Part shown: positions 36,238 to 46,153 of the stretch, piece after piece
Layout of the letters: each line of letters opens with the position of its first letter
Numbering within the stretch: the stretch's first letter is position 1
Source of the DNA: Niastella sp. OAS944
GTDB lineage: Bacteria > Bacteroidota > Bacteroidia > Chitinophagales > Chitinophagaceae
NCBI GenBank assembly: GCA_024809215.1
Contig: JANUBW010000006.1
Location: 372,936-436,935 of the forward strand
Reading direction: 5' to 3'
Length of the DNA: 64,000 nucleotides
Notes under the pieces: model-generated
Database searches by the model: none
What the model saw: the letters and a program-made list of their open reading frames with translations, nothing else
What the model was told of the DNA's origin: nothing
Made by a program: the position numbers and the translations under genes

Positions 36238-37944
36238 ATGAGAACTACCGTTGCACTAATGTGCTTACTGCTACCTATTATGGCCATAGCCTGGCCCGGA
36301 CAAACTGATTACCTGGCTGTGCTGCAAAAGGCCGCCCCCAATGAACGGCTGAATATTGCCCGAAAGATCTACAACGACCAGATCATTCACTTCGACAGTA
36401 CCCATGCCATGATTGCGCTCAACCGCATCAATAATTGGGCTTCCTCCACCAACGATGTTTCTTTAAAGCTGTTCTCGGTTATTGCTATGGGCGATTACCA
36501 TAAAGAACATTACATTGATGCCGGCGATAAGGCTCTTCAGTTTTTTACTACTGCAATGAATATGGCTTTGGCGGCTGAGATGAAAGAAAGGGAAGCGGAG
36601 ATCTATAATAATATGGGGTGGCTGTATTATAAGCAGGATAAATTTCCCCAGGCCTTTGAGTATATGATAAGGGCTAATAATATTATCCAGAAAATAGGAT
36701 ATGCGCATTATCCATATGCAAGCCGCTACTTATATGATCTGGGTTATATTTATTGCGATTTTGGTAATTATGAAAAGGCCAAACAATACCTCACACAGGC
36801 TATCAAGTATACCTACACTAATTCTTTATACGCAATTCGCACATTGAACACCTTGGGGCTTGCCTATAGGGAATTGAAACAATATGACAGCGCCATTCTG
36901 TATTTTAAAATGGGGCTCGATACCGCTACTGCAGTGCAAAATATTCCCTGGACTGGCATTCTCTCTGGTAATCTGGGTTCGGTGTATTATTTTTTGGAAG
37001 AATATGATAAGGCCATTCCTTTATTGAAGATCGATTATACATTGAGTATGGATAGCAGGGAATGGGCCAGCGCGGCTAATACTATTTGTATGCTGGCCGA
37101 TCTTGACCTGGATAGAAAGCTGCTACAGGCGGCAGCTGCAAAACTCGATGAAGCTTATGAAGTAATTACCCGGCAGGCCGATACCCGGCCATTTGTATAT
37201 TATGCTTTGCAGCGGGCCCGGCTGTACAAATACCTGAAACGGTACGACAGTGCTTTTGCTTATCTCGATACTGCCCGGCGGGTTGCCAATAATTTAAGCC
37301 AGCGGCGCGATGCATTGGTGTTCAGTCAGGCCGAACAAAAGGTAGCGATAGAATTGCATTTGTCTGAAATGAAACTGCTCGAAAGCGAAAAAAGCAAGAG
37401 CCTGCTGGTACGCAACTTTATCATAGTGGTAATATTGTTGGTGCTGGTAATTGCTGCCCAGCTTATTTTCAGGCAACAGTTAAAACAAAGAAAGAATAAG
37501 GAATTGCTGAGTAATGCCGTAACACAATTGAACTATTATATTGATAGTGTGCGGGAAAAGAACCAGCTGATAGACCAGTTTAAACAGGAAATAGAATATT
37601 TAAACGCTCAACCGGAACAGTATACGATGTTGCAGGAAAAAGAAGAGATAGCTGTTAAGTTGCGTCAGTACTCTATTTTAACAGAAGATGACTGGAATGA
37701 ATTCAGGAACTTATTTGAAAAAGTACAAATAGGATTTTTCGATAAACTCAAACAACAGTTTCCCGATCTAACACCTTCGGAACAACGCTTACTGGCCTTA
37801 ATGAAATTAAAGCTGTCGAAACGCGAAATGGCCGGTATGCTGGGTATTGCACCCGACTCCATCAAAAAAACACGGCAGCGTATTCGCAAAAAGATCAATG
37901 TGCAGGATGATACTGCATTGGAAGAACTGGTAGACGCATTATAA
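36238..37944 (+). CDS. TPR membrane protein with C-terminal LuxR-like HTH
   Basis: This 568-residue protein has a signal peptide (1-18), a long tetratricopeptide array (about 35-350; for example AEIYNNMGWLYYKQDKFPQA and TLNTLGLAYRELKQYDSAIL), and one membrane helix (about 388-410, NFIIVVILLVLVIAAQLIF). A coiled coil and a C-terminal helix-turn-helix follow (about 500-560, DLTPSEQRLLALMKLKLSKR, MAGMLGIAPDSIKKTRQRIR). Such Bacteroidota proteins are thought to sense periplasmic signals through the TPR and act on DNA from the membrane. It sits alone between the sialidase locus and the PNGase F-like gene; a regulatory link to either is possible but not shown. Confidence 0.9.
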   Translation: MRTTVALMCLLLPIMAIAWPGQTDYLAVLQKAAPNERLNIARKIYNDQIIHFDSTHAMIALNRINNWASSTNDVSLKLFSVIAMGDYHKEHYIDAGDKALQFFTTAMNMALAAEMKEREAEIYNNMGWLYYKQDKFPQAFEYMIRANNIIQKIGYAHYPYASRYLYDLGYIYCDFGNYEKAKQYLTQAIKYTYTNSLYAIRTLNTLGLAYRELKQYDSAILYFKMGLDTATAVQNIPWTGILSGNLGSVYYFLEEYDKAIPLLKIDYTLSMDSREWASAANTICMLADLDLDRKLLQAAAAKLDEAYEVITRQADTRPFVYYALQRARLYKYLKRYDSAFAYLDTARRVANNLSQRRDALVFSQAEQKVAIELHLSEMKLLESEKSKSLLVRNFIIVVILLVLVIAAQLIFRQQLKQRKNKELLSNAVTQLNYYIDSVREKNQLIDQFKQEIEYLNAQPEQYTMLQEKEEIAVKLRQYSILTEDDWNEFRNLFEKVQIGFFDKLKQQFPDLTPSEQRLLALMKLKLSKREMAGMLGIAPDSIKKTRQRIRKKINVQDDTALEELVDAL

Positions 37945-38342
37945 ATGCGAAATACCTAATGCGAATGCGCAACACTTACCCCTCATATGAGGGCAGGGGT
38001 GAAGTGTGTCATAGCATCAACTATGACACACTTACACTTATGCTACATTTTAAAATGTATTCGCATGAAGTGTTTTATGTTGAATATTCCACCGTTTTAC
38101 TGTTAGCACCATTGATTTTGAGTCTGGAAGTATGAATTATTGTGGATAAACGCGTTTGTCCCGCTGTTGTCCCGGTGTAGCGACCCTCCGGTCTCCCCCT
38201 TTTTTTAGGCTCTTAACGTAATATTAATATAGGCTTCCAATATCCGCTGAAAAACACTACCGTAACCTGACCGTGATCAATTGACAGGTTAAGATCGCAA
38301 GACCGGACTTAAAAGTTAGACAACCAAAATCAACTGCAACAA
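37945..38342. other. Spacer with a perfect 13-bp hairpin
   Basis: AAGTGTGTCATAG (38002-38014) pairs perfectly with CTATGACACACTT (38021-38033) over a 6-base loop, with flanking bases extending the stem after one bulge. No T tract follows, so it may be a factor-dependent 3' structure for the TPR regulator gene or a protein-binding dyad. The preceding 40 bases are made of AATGCGAA-like words. The remaining sequence to 38342 should hold the promoter for the PNGase F-like gene. Confidence 0.5.
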
Positions 38343-40574
38343 ATGAGATATTTTGTACGGGCATTTGTATTATTATTTGTTTTAGGTTTTATTTCTGCAA
38401 ATGGTTTAGCCAACCCCGGCGACACTACCTGGGTACAGGCACAAAATGATGTACAGCTCGACTGGTACAACGACTTCGATGCCCCCGTTACTTTTCCTTC
38501 AGGTTCCGTTTCCTATCGCAAGATCATTATGATATTTACCCTGGGTAAATACCAATGCCCTTCGGGTACCCAATATTGTGGCGATTGGGATTACACTGTT
38601 CAGAATTTTTTAATGACGCCTACCGACACCTTCGAATTGTCGCGACTTATTACTCCTTATGCCAATGCTTCGTACCCCCGAACTCCCTGGAGCTGGAAAC
38701 AACGATATTATTTTGATGTAACTGATTATTACCCCGTATTAAAAAATGCAGCTACCATCAGGCTGAGCTATCATAACTACTCAGGTGGTTTTACAGGCAA
38801 TATAAGGTTTGCCTTTATAGAAGGTATTCCGCCACGGAATGTAACCGGAATCAAAAGACTCTGGCATGGGGCTTTCCCGTTTGGCAACACCGCAGACCCC
38901 ATTGAAAATCACCTGCCAGCCACAAACGTAATGGCGCCGGCCAATACCCAACAGGCCGAAATGAACTTTACCGTAACTGGGCATGGCAGTGACAATACCG
39001 GTTGCTCAGAATTTTGCAGTAAATATTACCAGGTATATACCAACAATAGTTTAAAGGAAACAAAAACCGTATGGAAAGATAATTGCGGTAGCAACAATTT
39101 ATATCCGCAGTCGGGTACATGGGTGTATAACCGTGCAGGCTGGTGCCCCGGTGAACTGGTGAGCCCCAATGTGCATAAATTGGGCGCAGTAACTGCCGGC
39201 GACAACCTTAATGTAGATGTAAATTTTCAATCGTACACGGGCAATGGCAGCGCATCTTATATAATAGAATCTGCACTGTTCTGTTATGGGCCCTACAATC
39301 AAACACTCGATGCTTCGGTTGAGAATATCATTGCTCCCAATAATTATGAAGGCAATTTTAGAACAAACCCCATTTGCGGTAATCCCATAGTGGTTATAAA
39401 GAACACAGGTGCCACAACCATTAATTCGCTTTCGTTACAATATGGTATTGCAGGTGAAACCTTACAAACCTATTCGGCATCGGGTATGGCATTGGCTCCC
39501 GGTAAAGATACCACCATCACTTTGCCCGACCTTTCTTCATTGACAACATACAAGAACACAACAGAAAGCAGGTTTCAGGTTGCTATTGATAAAATAAACG
39601 GAAGTAATGACGGCTATACTGTTAATAATAGTATGTACTCATCCTTTGTAACTGCGCCCGACTGGCCAGGCCAGTTTGCAATGATCATTAAAAGCAACAA
39701 TAATGCGGCTCAAACCAAATGGCGTATTGAAGATCTGAACGGAACGGTATTAAAACAACGCAGCCCGACCGCAGCTCTTACCGTTTATACCGATTCGCTT
39801 GAGCTGCCCGATGGCTGTTACCGGCTGGTTGTTACCGATGCTAATTGTGATGGGTTGTACTGGTGGGCTAATACAGCAGCCGGCAAAGGTTACCTGTATG
39901 CAACAAAACGCGATGGCACGTTAATCAATTTCACCAATGGGTTACCTGCTTACCCGGCCACCCTGGCTTCGGATTTCGGTTGCGGTTTTACGCAATACTT
40001 TCGGGTTGCTAATACACTGCCTGCCGATCAGTTACTGTTACGCGGCGAGGCAAAAGACACGGCAAACCTGCTTACCTGGGAAACAGGGCTGGAGGTTAAT
40101 ACCGATCGTTTTATTGTGGAATATTCAGCTAATGATACCGCCTACAACGCCATTGCCGAAGTAAAGGCAAATGGCGGCACTACATCAAGATCATTCTATA
40201 GCATCAAACATAAACCCTCAGTACATGCTGCATTTTACTACTACCGGTTGAAGCTGTATTACGCAGACGGCTCCTGGAAATACAGTAATAAGGTAACGCT
40301 TTCGCCGGTTGCCAGTAGTGAATATGCAGTTGAAGTACGACCCAATCCATTTGATGATGAATTAAAAGTTCGTATTACTTCACCCAGCCCGCAAACGGCC
40401 GGCATTTCAATCTATGATATACAGGGGCGGCTTTTGTTCAATAAGAACAGCAGCCTCAATACCGGATTGAATGTGGTGCCAATAGATGGGCGTCGTTTTG
40501 CTGCGGGTTTGTATACGATCGTTATTCAATCATCAGGCGGGCAAAAGGTTGCCAGGAAAATAGTAAAACAATAA
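38343..40574 (+). CDS. PNGase F-like peptide-N-glycosidase with T9SS sorting domain
   Basis: This 743-residue secreted protein has a signal peptide (1-23). Residues about 25-325 resemble the two-jelly-roll PNGase F (peptide-N4-(N-acetyl-beta-glucosaminyl)asparagine amidase), which cuts N-glycans from glycoproteins. Matching marks are YCGDWDYTVQNF with LSRLITPY (Asp81/Asp83, the region of the catalytic Asp60), TGCSEFCSKYYQVY (Glu223, the region of Glu206), and NRAGWCPGELVSPN. The middle (about 335-570) has CARDB/Ig-like and beta-rich segments. The end (about 660-743) is a T9SS type A sorting domain (EVRPNPFDDELKVRI ... AAGLYTIVIQSSGG), so it is exported to the cell surface or medium. PNGase F identity is by motif recognition, not a search. 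It precedes the sigma/FecR/SusCD peptidase locus by 77 bases. Confidence 0.82.
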   Translation: MRYFVRAFVLLFVLGFISANGLANPGDTTWVQAQNDVQLDWYNDFDAPVTFPSGSVSYRKIIMIFTLGKYQCPSGTQYCGDWDYTVQNFLMTPTDTFELSRLITPYANASYPRTPWSWKQRYYFDVTDYYPVLKNAATIRLSYHNYSGGFTGNIRFAFIEGIPPRNVTGIKRLWHGAFPFGNTADPIENHLPATNVMAPANTQQAEMNFTVTGHGSDNTGCSEFCSKYYQVYTNNSLKETKTVWKDNCGSNNLYPQSGTWVYNRAGWCPGELVSPNVHKLGAVTAGDNLNVDVNFQSYTGNGSASYIIESALFCYGPYNQTLDASVENIIAPNNYEGNFRTNPICGNPIVVIKNTGATTINSLSLQYGIAGETLQTYSASGMALAPGKDTTITLPDLSSLTTYKNTTESRFQVAIDKINGSNDGYTVNNSMYSSFVTAPDWPGQFAMIIKSNNNAAQTKWRIEDLNGTVLKQRSPTAALTVYTDSLELPDGCYRLVVTDANCDGLYWWANTAAGKGYLYATKRDGTLINFTNGLPAYPATLASDFGCGFTQYFRVANTLPADQLLLRGEAKDTANLLTWETGLEVNTDRFIVEYSANDTAYNAIAEVKANGGTTSRSFYSIKHKPSVHAAFYYYRLKLYYADGSWKYSNKVTLSPVASSEYAVEVRPNPFDDELKVRITSPSPQTAGISIYDIQGRLLFNKNSSLNTGLNVVPIDGRRFAAGLYTIVIQSSGGQKVARKIVKQ

Positions 40575-40651
40575 TACATTATTCTGGTTGCCACCATATG
40601 AAAGAGTTTTTGTTCAACCTTATTCTGATATAACACTAAAACGTACATTTT

Positions 40652-41215
40652 ATGAAGAGCCCTGATTCTAAATTAGTAGTAAAAATGCGGGCCGGCGATG
40701 TGTCAGCCTTTGATAGTTTGTATTGGCGGTATTACCAGGTGGTGTATCGCAACATTCTCAAGCTTACAAAAGATCCTTTGGTGTCGGAGGATATCCTGCA
40801 GGAAGTTTTCATAAGGTTATGGGAAAAACGGCAGGATATCAATTTCGAACAGCCTGTAGTTAACTGGATCTTTGTTATCAGTTTTAATTTATCGATTGAC
40901 TATACCCGTAAAAAGCTACGGGAACAGGAACTGCACCGGAAACTGCTGGCAGACACCAATGCCATTCCGCAGAATGGTTCTGTATATGAAGATTATTACC
41001 AGTTGCTGAAACGCGCTATAGAGCAGCTGTCGCCCCAAAAACAAAGGATCGTAAAACTGTGCAAGCTGGAAGGTATGACCTACGAGGAGGCCGCTGCTGA
41101 GATGAAGATCTCACGACATACCGTAAAGGAATATCTATCGGCTGCTATGGCCAGTTTAAGCGAGTATGTGCGGCAGCATGCCAATAAGGTTTCAGGTATT
41201 GGATGCATCGTTTGA
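40652..41215 (+). CDS. ECF RNA polymerase sigma factor (sigma-70 family)
   Basis: This 187-residue ECF sigma carries region 2 (about 20-90, DILQEVFIRLWEKRQDIN) and region 4 HTH (about 120-170, LSPQKQRIVKLCKLEGMTYE, AAAEMKISRHTVKEYL). FecR follows after 69 bases and an STN-SusC after that, so the set forms a trans-envelope signalling cassette controlling the downstream peptidase/T9SS cluster, at least its first genes. The PNGase F-like gene upstream may belong to the same regulon, by position only. Confidence 0.95.
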   Translation: MKSPDSKLVVKMRAGDVSAFDSLYWRYYQVVYRNILKLTKDPLVSEDILQEVFIRLWEKRQDINFEQPVVNWIFVISFNLSIDYTRKKLREQELHRKLLADTNAIPQNGSVYEDYYQLLKRAIEQLSPQKQRIVKLCKLEGMTYEEAAAEMKISRHTVKEYLSAAMASLSEYVRQHANKVSGIGCIV

Positions 41216-41284
41216 ATAAAATGCATCTAAGCATCCCCCCGAATTCGTCAATAAACCGTCTTTATAATATATAAAATCTAACTG

Positions 41285-42298
41285 GTGAAAGACAAGCAGG
41301 ATTATTTAAAATACTTGTTAGCTCAGAAAAAATTGACCAGTGAAGAAGAAGAATGGTTGCTGAATTATCTGAATGATCATGATATTTCAGACATTCAAAA
41401 AATAGCGGCTGAGGATTTTGAGACTGATATTACATACATGAAGAAGAGTTTGGACAGGAAGCAATCGGAAGAGATCCTTGAAAAAATTCACAGCCGTATA
41501 TATGTTCCGGCCCCAACCTTTTTACAGGTTTTACGATTGCATCAGTTGAAAATTGCCGTTGCAGCCCTGATCATAATAATTGCAGGAGTGGGATATTGGT
41601 TTATGAATAGTAGTGTGTTATTAGCGCCGGCGAACAAGGAGATAGTAGCTACAGGTAAAAGAAAAACAGTCAAATTGCCTGATGGTTCATTGATAACGCT
41701 GGAGCAAAATAGCAAGCTCACGTACCCGCAACGCTTCACCGGTAATACCAGGGAAGTTCATTTAACCGGTGAAGCCTATTTTGAAGTAAAACCCAATCAT
41801 GAAAAACCTTTTATTGTTCAAACGCCTTACATTGTCGCTACCGTACTGGGCACTTCGTTTAATGTAGAAGCTTATCCAAATGGCGTGGCCAGGGTAGTAG
41901 TAACAACAGGGCGGGTAAAGGTTGAGACCGTAAATGCCTCTAACGAATTGCAGGCGGTGATCATTAACGCCAATCAAAGCGTAGCGTATAATATCACTAT
42001 CAACGAAATTGAAAAACGGAACGCCCCGGAAGATGCGGTTTATTACAAACAGCGACGAAACGGTAAATTTAGTTATGCAGGCGTGCCCGTTGCAAAAGTG
42101 GTACAGGAAATGGAACGGTATTATCACACCCCGGTTACGATTGAAGGAGATATGAGTGGTTGTGTTTTCTATGGCTACTTCCAGGTGAATGACAATGTTG
42201 AAAGAGCTTTGAGCCTTGTAGCGCTTTCATTAAATGCAACGGTTAAAAAGAAAAGTACCAGTAAAGGATATCTTATTACCGGCGGCAGCTGCCGGTAA
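41285..42298 (+). CDS. FecR-family anti-sigma factor
   Basis: This 337-residue protein starts at a GTG (41285; no nearby ATG fits). A cytoplasmic N-terminal sigma-binding part is followed by one membrane helix (about 88-108, VAALIIIIAGVGYWFM), the FecR domain (KTVKLPDGSLITLEQNSKLT to TVLGTSFNVEAY), and a C-terminal DUF4974/STN-like domain (about 255-337, GKFSYAGVPVAKVVQEMERY). By family precedent it holds the sigma factor at 40652 inactive until the SusC receptor at 42422 binds ligand. It has none of the repeat-derived insertions found in the FecR at 3723. Confidence 0.94.
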   Translation: MKDKQDYLKYLLAQKKLTSEEEEWLLNYLNDHDISDIQKIAAEDFETDITYMKKSLDRKQSEEILEKIHSRIYVPAPTFLQVLRLHQLKIAVAALIIIIAGVGYWFMNSSVLLAPANKEIVATGKRKTVKLPDGSLITLEQNSKLTYPQRFTGNTREVHLTGEAYFEVKPNHEKPFIVQTPYIVATVLGTSFNVEAYPNGVARVVVTTGRVKVETVNASNELQAVIINANQSVAYNITINEIEKRNAPEDAVYYKQRRNGKFSYAGVPVAKVVQEMERYYHTPVTIEGDMSGCVFYGYFQVNDNVERALSLVALSLNATVKKKSTSKGYLITGGSCR

Positions 42299-42421
42299 CT
42301 CACTCAGCGTACAAAATTCACAGTAAAGCATTCTTGCCATTTAATGTTATGGCAGCACATGGTTGTTCGGGTAAAACCGGCGACACAGCTGCCTATTACC
42401 TAAAATTAACCCAGAAACGGT

Positions 42422-45400
42422 ATGTACAAAACAATACCACATGAATCTTTTTGCCCTGCCGGGAAAAGTGTAAAGACCCTATTGCTTTTGATGCTGCTTT
42501 TGTGTGGCCATGTTGCCCCGTTACTGGCTGGGGGCGTACATGCAGATAAACGCCAGAATGTATTGGATAAAATAATCTCCATCGAGTTAAAGAATGTAGT
42601 GTTGAAAGATGCCCTCGACAGAATAGGCAGCACTGCAAAAGTATTTTTCGTTCATGCTAATAGTGATATACTGCTTAAGAATAAAGTAAGTGTATCGGTC
42701 CATAAACAAACGGTAGGTGAGGTGTTGAAGAAGATCCTTTCGCCCTATGCACTTTCTTATATCGTAGTTGATGACCGTATTATTGTACGGCCCGAATATA
42801 GCGTGCCGCTACGGCAGGCAATTGTTGCACCCAGCGAAACAACTACTGTAAACAATGATATCACCGTAAAGGGAGTTGTGACCTCCGAAAAGGGGGCGCC
42901 CCTGGCAGGTGTTTCGATCATAGTGCGGGGAACCTCCCGCGGAGTGGCTACCAATGAAAAAGGAGAGTTTGAATTTAAAAATATCAGCAGCGAAGCGGTG
43001 CTGGTATTCTCCGTTACTGGATTCGCTACCGAGGAGATCAAAGTAAGTGATTATAAAAATGGTTTTATACAGGTAAGGTTAAAGGAAGAAGCTACCAATA
43101 TGGACCAGGTAGTTGTAACCGGTTATCAGAACGTAGATAAGAAAAAGTTCTCCGGTTCTTCTGTACGCCTAAAAATGGATGAAATAAAAATGGATGGTAC
43201 TACCGATGTAAGCAAGATGCTGGAAGGCCGTGCTGCCGGTGTATCGGTACAAAACGTATCCGGCGTTTTTGGCGCCGCGCCCAAAGTACGTATTCGTGGC
43301 GCTACCTCAATTAATGGCGATAACAAGCCTTTATGGGTTGTAGATGGTGTAGTGCTTGAAGATATCGTGAACATATCAAACGACCAGTTATCGAGTGGCG
43401 ACCCTACTACCTTATTAGGTTCTGCTGTAGCCGGTTTAAATGCCAATGATATTGAAAGCTTCGACATTCTGAAAGATGCGGCTGCTACGGCCTTATACGG
43501 CGCCCGCGCCATGAATGGGGTGGTGGTGATAACTACTAAAAAAGGACGCGCCGGCAGAACCTCAGTTAATTATACCGGCAACTACAGTACCCAGTTCAAG
43601 CCAACCTACAATGATTATAATATCATGAACTCTGCCGAGCAAATGTCGGTGCTGGCTGAATTGTGGCGTAAAGGTATTCTTAACTCAGATCTGCTCGATA
43701 GAAGTGATATAGGCGTATATGGTAAAATGTATGAGGAGTTGAGTACACTTGATTCAAATGGCCGGTTCGTATTGAAAAATAACCAGGCGTCTCAAAAAGC
43801 CTTCCTCTTACGGTATGCAAAAGCCAATACCGATTGGTTCGATCTGTTGTTCCGTAATAACTTCATGCAGGAGCATTCATTAGCCATATCTTCCGGTACC
43901 GATAAAACACAATCTTATTTTTCTACAAGCTATTATGGCGACAACGGTTGGACGGTAGCCGACAAAGTAAGCCGTTACACCCTGAACTATCGTAATAACT
44001 ATAAGTTCAACGATAAATTGAGCGCTGGTTTTGCCACCGTAGGCTCGGTACGTCAGCAAAAAGCACCGGGATCACTTTCACGCAGCGGTAACCCGGTAGA
44101 AGGGAAATATGACCGTGATTTTGATATCAACCCATTCAGCTATGCGCTGAATACCAGCCGTACGCTCACTGCTTACGACGAAAAGGGCAACCTGGAATAT
44201 TTCAGACGGAATTTCGCCCCCTTCAATGTGCTTACAGAATTAAAGAACAACTATCTCGATCTTAATATCATTGATCTGCGTTTGCAGGGCGACCTGGCTT
44301 ACAAGTTTGCCAACAATTTTCGCTATGAATTTGTAGGCGCCATGCGATATGTGAAGTCAACCCGTGAGCACAATATTACCGAGAAGTCGAATATGGCAAA
44401 TGCCTACCGTGCTGCACAAACATCTACCATTCGTAATGCCAATAAATTCCTGTACACCAATCCAGATGATCCTGAAGCATTACCAGAGGTAGTATTGCCT
44501 TATGGTGGTTTCTACAATCGCTCGGAAGACGCCCTGGTGAACTTCGATATCCGTAACAGCCTTAACTATACCAAAACAATAGCCGGTAAACACGTTATCA
44601 ATGGGCTGGTTGGTCAACAGGTAAAATATGCCGACAGACAACATTATTCGAATACTGGTTATGGATATCAATACGAGAATGGTGGTGTGCCGTTTATCGA
44701 TTACCGCATTCTGAAACAAACCATCGAAACGAATTTTCCCTATTATGCCATGAGCAAAGAATACGATCGCTTTGTGGCATTGTATGCTTCGGGTACTTAC
44801 ACATATGATTCCAAATATAATTTTACCGGAACAGTACGATACGATGGTTCAAATCGTATGGGTAAATCGCCTACGGCCCGCTGGCTGCCTACCTGGAGTG
44901 TTGCCGGTTCATGGAACGTAGATCAGGAGGCGTTTATACAGGACCTTGGCTTTGTTGACTACCTCACCCTGCGTGGCACTTATGGTTTAACGGCCAGTAT
45001 GGGGCCTGCTACCAACTCAAGCATTGTATTAAAGAATATTACAACCAATCGCCCGTACTCAAACGAAATGGAATCGGCGATACAATTAACAAACCTCGAG
45101 AACAGTGATCTTACCTGGGAGAAATTATATACAACCAATCTGGGTGTTGATGCGGGATTACTTAATAAACGGGTGAATGTAAGCCTGGATGTATACCAAC
45201 GTAAAAGCTTTGATCTTATTAATCAGGTAAAAACATCGGGTATCGGCGGCGAGCCTTATAAACAAGCCAACAATGCCGATATGGATTCAAGAGGTATTGA
45301 GGTATTGCTTGGTGGCGAGGTTATTCGTAAAAAAGATTGGGGTTGGAAGAGTACACTCACGTTTGGTTACAATACAACCAAGATCACCAACGCAAAAGAC

Positions 45401-46117
45401 CTGCCCAATATTTTCAGCCTTGTAGGTGCTGAGGGCGGTAACAAACAAGGGTACCCCGTACGCAGTTTGTTCTCTATAAAATACAAAGGACTTGAACCTT
45501 TTACCGGCTACCCAACCTTTGTAGACGAGAGCGGAAAGACAAGTGCAACCGTGTATATGCAATCTCAATCGGTAGGTAACCTGCAATACGAAGGTCCGGT
45601 TGATCCTACTATCACCGGTGGTTTTTCAAACACCTTTCATTACAAAGCTTTATCATTAAACATATTTGTTACTTATCAGGCCGGTAATACCATCCGGTTG
45701 TACCCGGCATTTAGGACCAGTTACTCTGATCTGGATGCCATGCCCAAAGAGTTTTACGATCGTTGGAGCATACCTGGTGATGAAAAGTATACCAACATTC
45801 CTTCAATACTCGATGCCTTTGCCCAGTCGCAATTGAATGGCGCATATCCTTACAATAACTATAACTATTCAACACAACGGGTGGCTAAAGGCGACCTTAT
45901 CAGATTGAAGACCGTATCACTGGCTTATCAGTTACCACTGCCAATGGTAAAGAAATTTGGTTTGAACAATGCATCTGTTACTGCTGCTGCTACCAACCCC
46001 TGGTTAATATATAGCGATGAAAGACTTCGTGGACAAGACCCTGAGTTCTTTAATTCCGGGGGCGTAGCGCAGCCTGTTCAAAAACAAGTAACGCTGGCGC
46101 TTAAAGTAGGATTGTAA
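42422..46117 (+). CDS. SusC/RagA-type TonB-dependent receptor with STN domain
   Basis: This 1231-residue receptor has a signal peptide (about 17-37), an STN domain (about 50-120, ELKNVVLKDALDRIGSTAKV), a carboxypeptidase-like domain (about 145-225, VKGVVTSEKGAPLAGVSIIV), a plug (about 235-355, VRIRGATSINGDNKPLWVVD) and the barrel, ending KQVTLALKVGL. The STN domain pairs with the sigma/FecR genes just upstream. The partner SusD and two lipoproteins, one a zinc peptidase, follow directly. This order suggests import of peptides or glycopeptides, like RagAB, instead of plain oligosaccharides; that is inference from context. Confidence 0.96.
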   Translation: MYKTIPHESFCPAGKSVKTLLLLMLLLCGHVAPLLAGGVHADKRQNVLDKIISIELKNVVLKDALDRIGSTAKVFFVHANSDILLKNKVSVSVHKQTVGEVLKKILSPYALSYIVVDDRIIVRPEYSVPLRQAIVAPSETTTVNNDITVKGVVTSEKGAPLAGVSIIVRGTSRGVATNEKGEFEFKNISSEAVLVFSVTGFATEEIKVSDYKNGFIQVRLKEEATNMDQVVVTGYQNVDKKKFSGSSVRLKMDEIKMDGTTDVSKMLEGRAAGVSVQNVSGVFGAAPKVRIRGATSINGDNKPLWVVDGVVLEDIVNISNDQLSSGDPTTLLGSAVAGLNANDIESFDILKDAAATALYGARAMNGVVVITTKKGRAGRTSVNYTGNYSTQFKPTYNDYNIMNSAEQMSVLAELWRKGILNSDLLDRSDIGVYGKMYEELSTLDSNGRFVLKNNQASQKAFLLRYAKANTDWFDLLFRNNFMQEHSLAISSGTDKTQSYFSTSYYGDNGWTVADKVSRYTLNYRNNYKFNDKLSAGFATVGSVRQQKAPGSLSRSGNPVEGKYDRDFDINPFSYALNTSRTLTAYDEKGNLEYFRRNFAPFNVLTELKNNYLDLNIIDLRLQGDLAYKFANNFRYEFVGAMRYVKSTREHNITEKSNMANAYRAAQTSTIRNANKFLYTNPDDPEALPEVVLPYGGFYNRSEDALVNFDIRNSLNYTKTIAGKHVINGLVGQQVKYADRQHYSNTGYGYQYENGGVPFIDYRILKQTIETNFPYYAMSKEYDRFVALYASGTYTYDSKYNFTGTVRYDGSNRMGKSPTARWLPTWSVAGSWNVDQEAFIQDLGFVDYLTLRGTYGLTASMGPATNSSIVLKNITTNRPYSNEMESAIQLTNLENSDLTWEKLYTTNLGVDAGLLNKRVNVSLDVYQRKSFDLINQVKTSGIGGEPYKQANNADMDSRGIEVLLGGEVIRKKDWGWKSTLTFGYNTTKITNAKDLPNIFSLVGAEGGNKQGYPVRSLFSIKYKGLEPFTGYPTFVDESGKTSATVYMQSQSVGNLQYEGPVDPTITGGFSNTFHYKALSLNIFVTYQAGNTIRLYPAFRTSYSDLDAMPKEFYDRWSIPGDEKYTNIPSILDAFAQSQLNGAYPYNNYNYSTQRVAKGDLIRLKTVSLAYQLPLPMVKKFGLNNASVTAAATNPWLIYSDERLRGQDPEFFNSGGVAQPVQKQVTLALKVGL

Positions 46118-46153
46118 TAAAAAGGCAAGTTGAAACCCGTAACTAAAGTTGAC

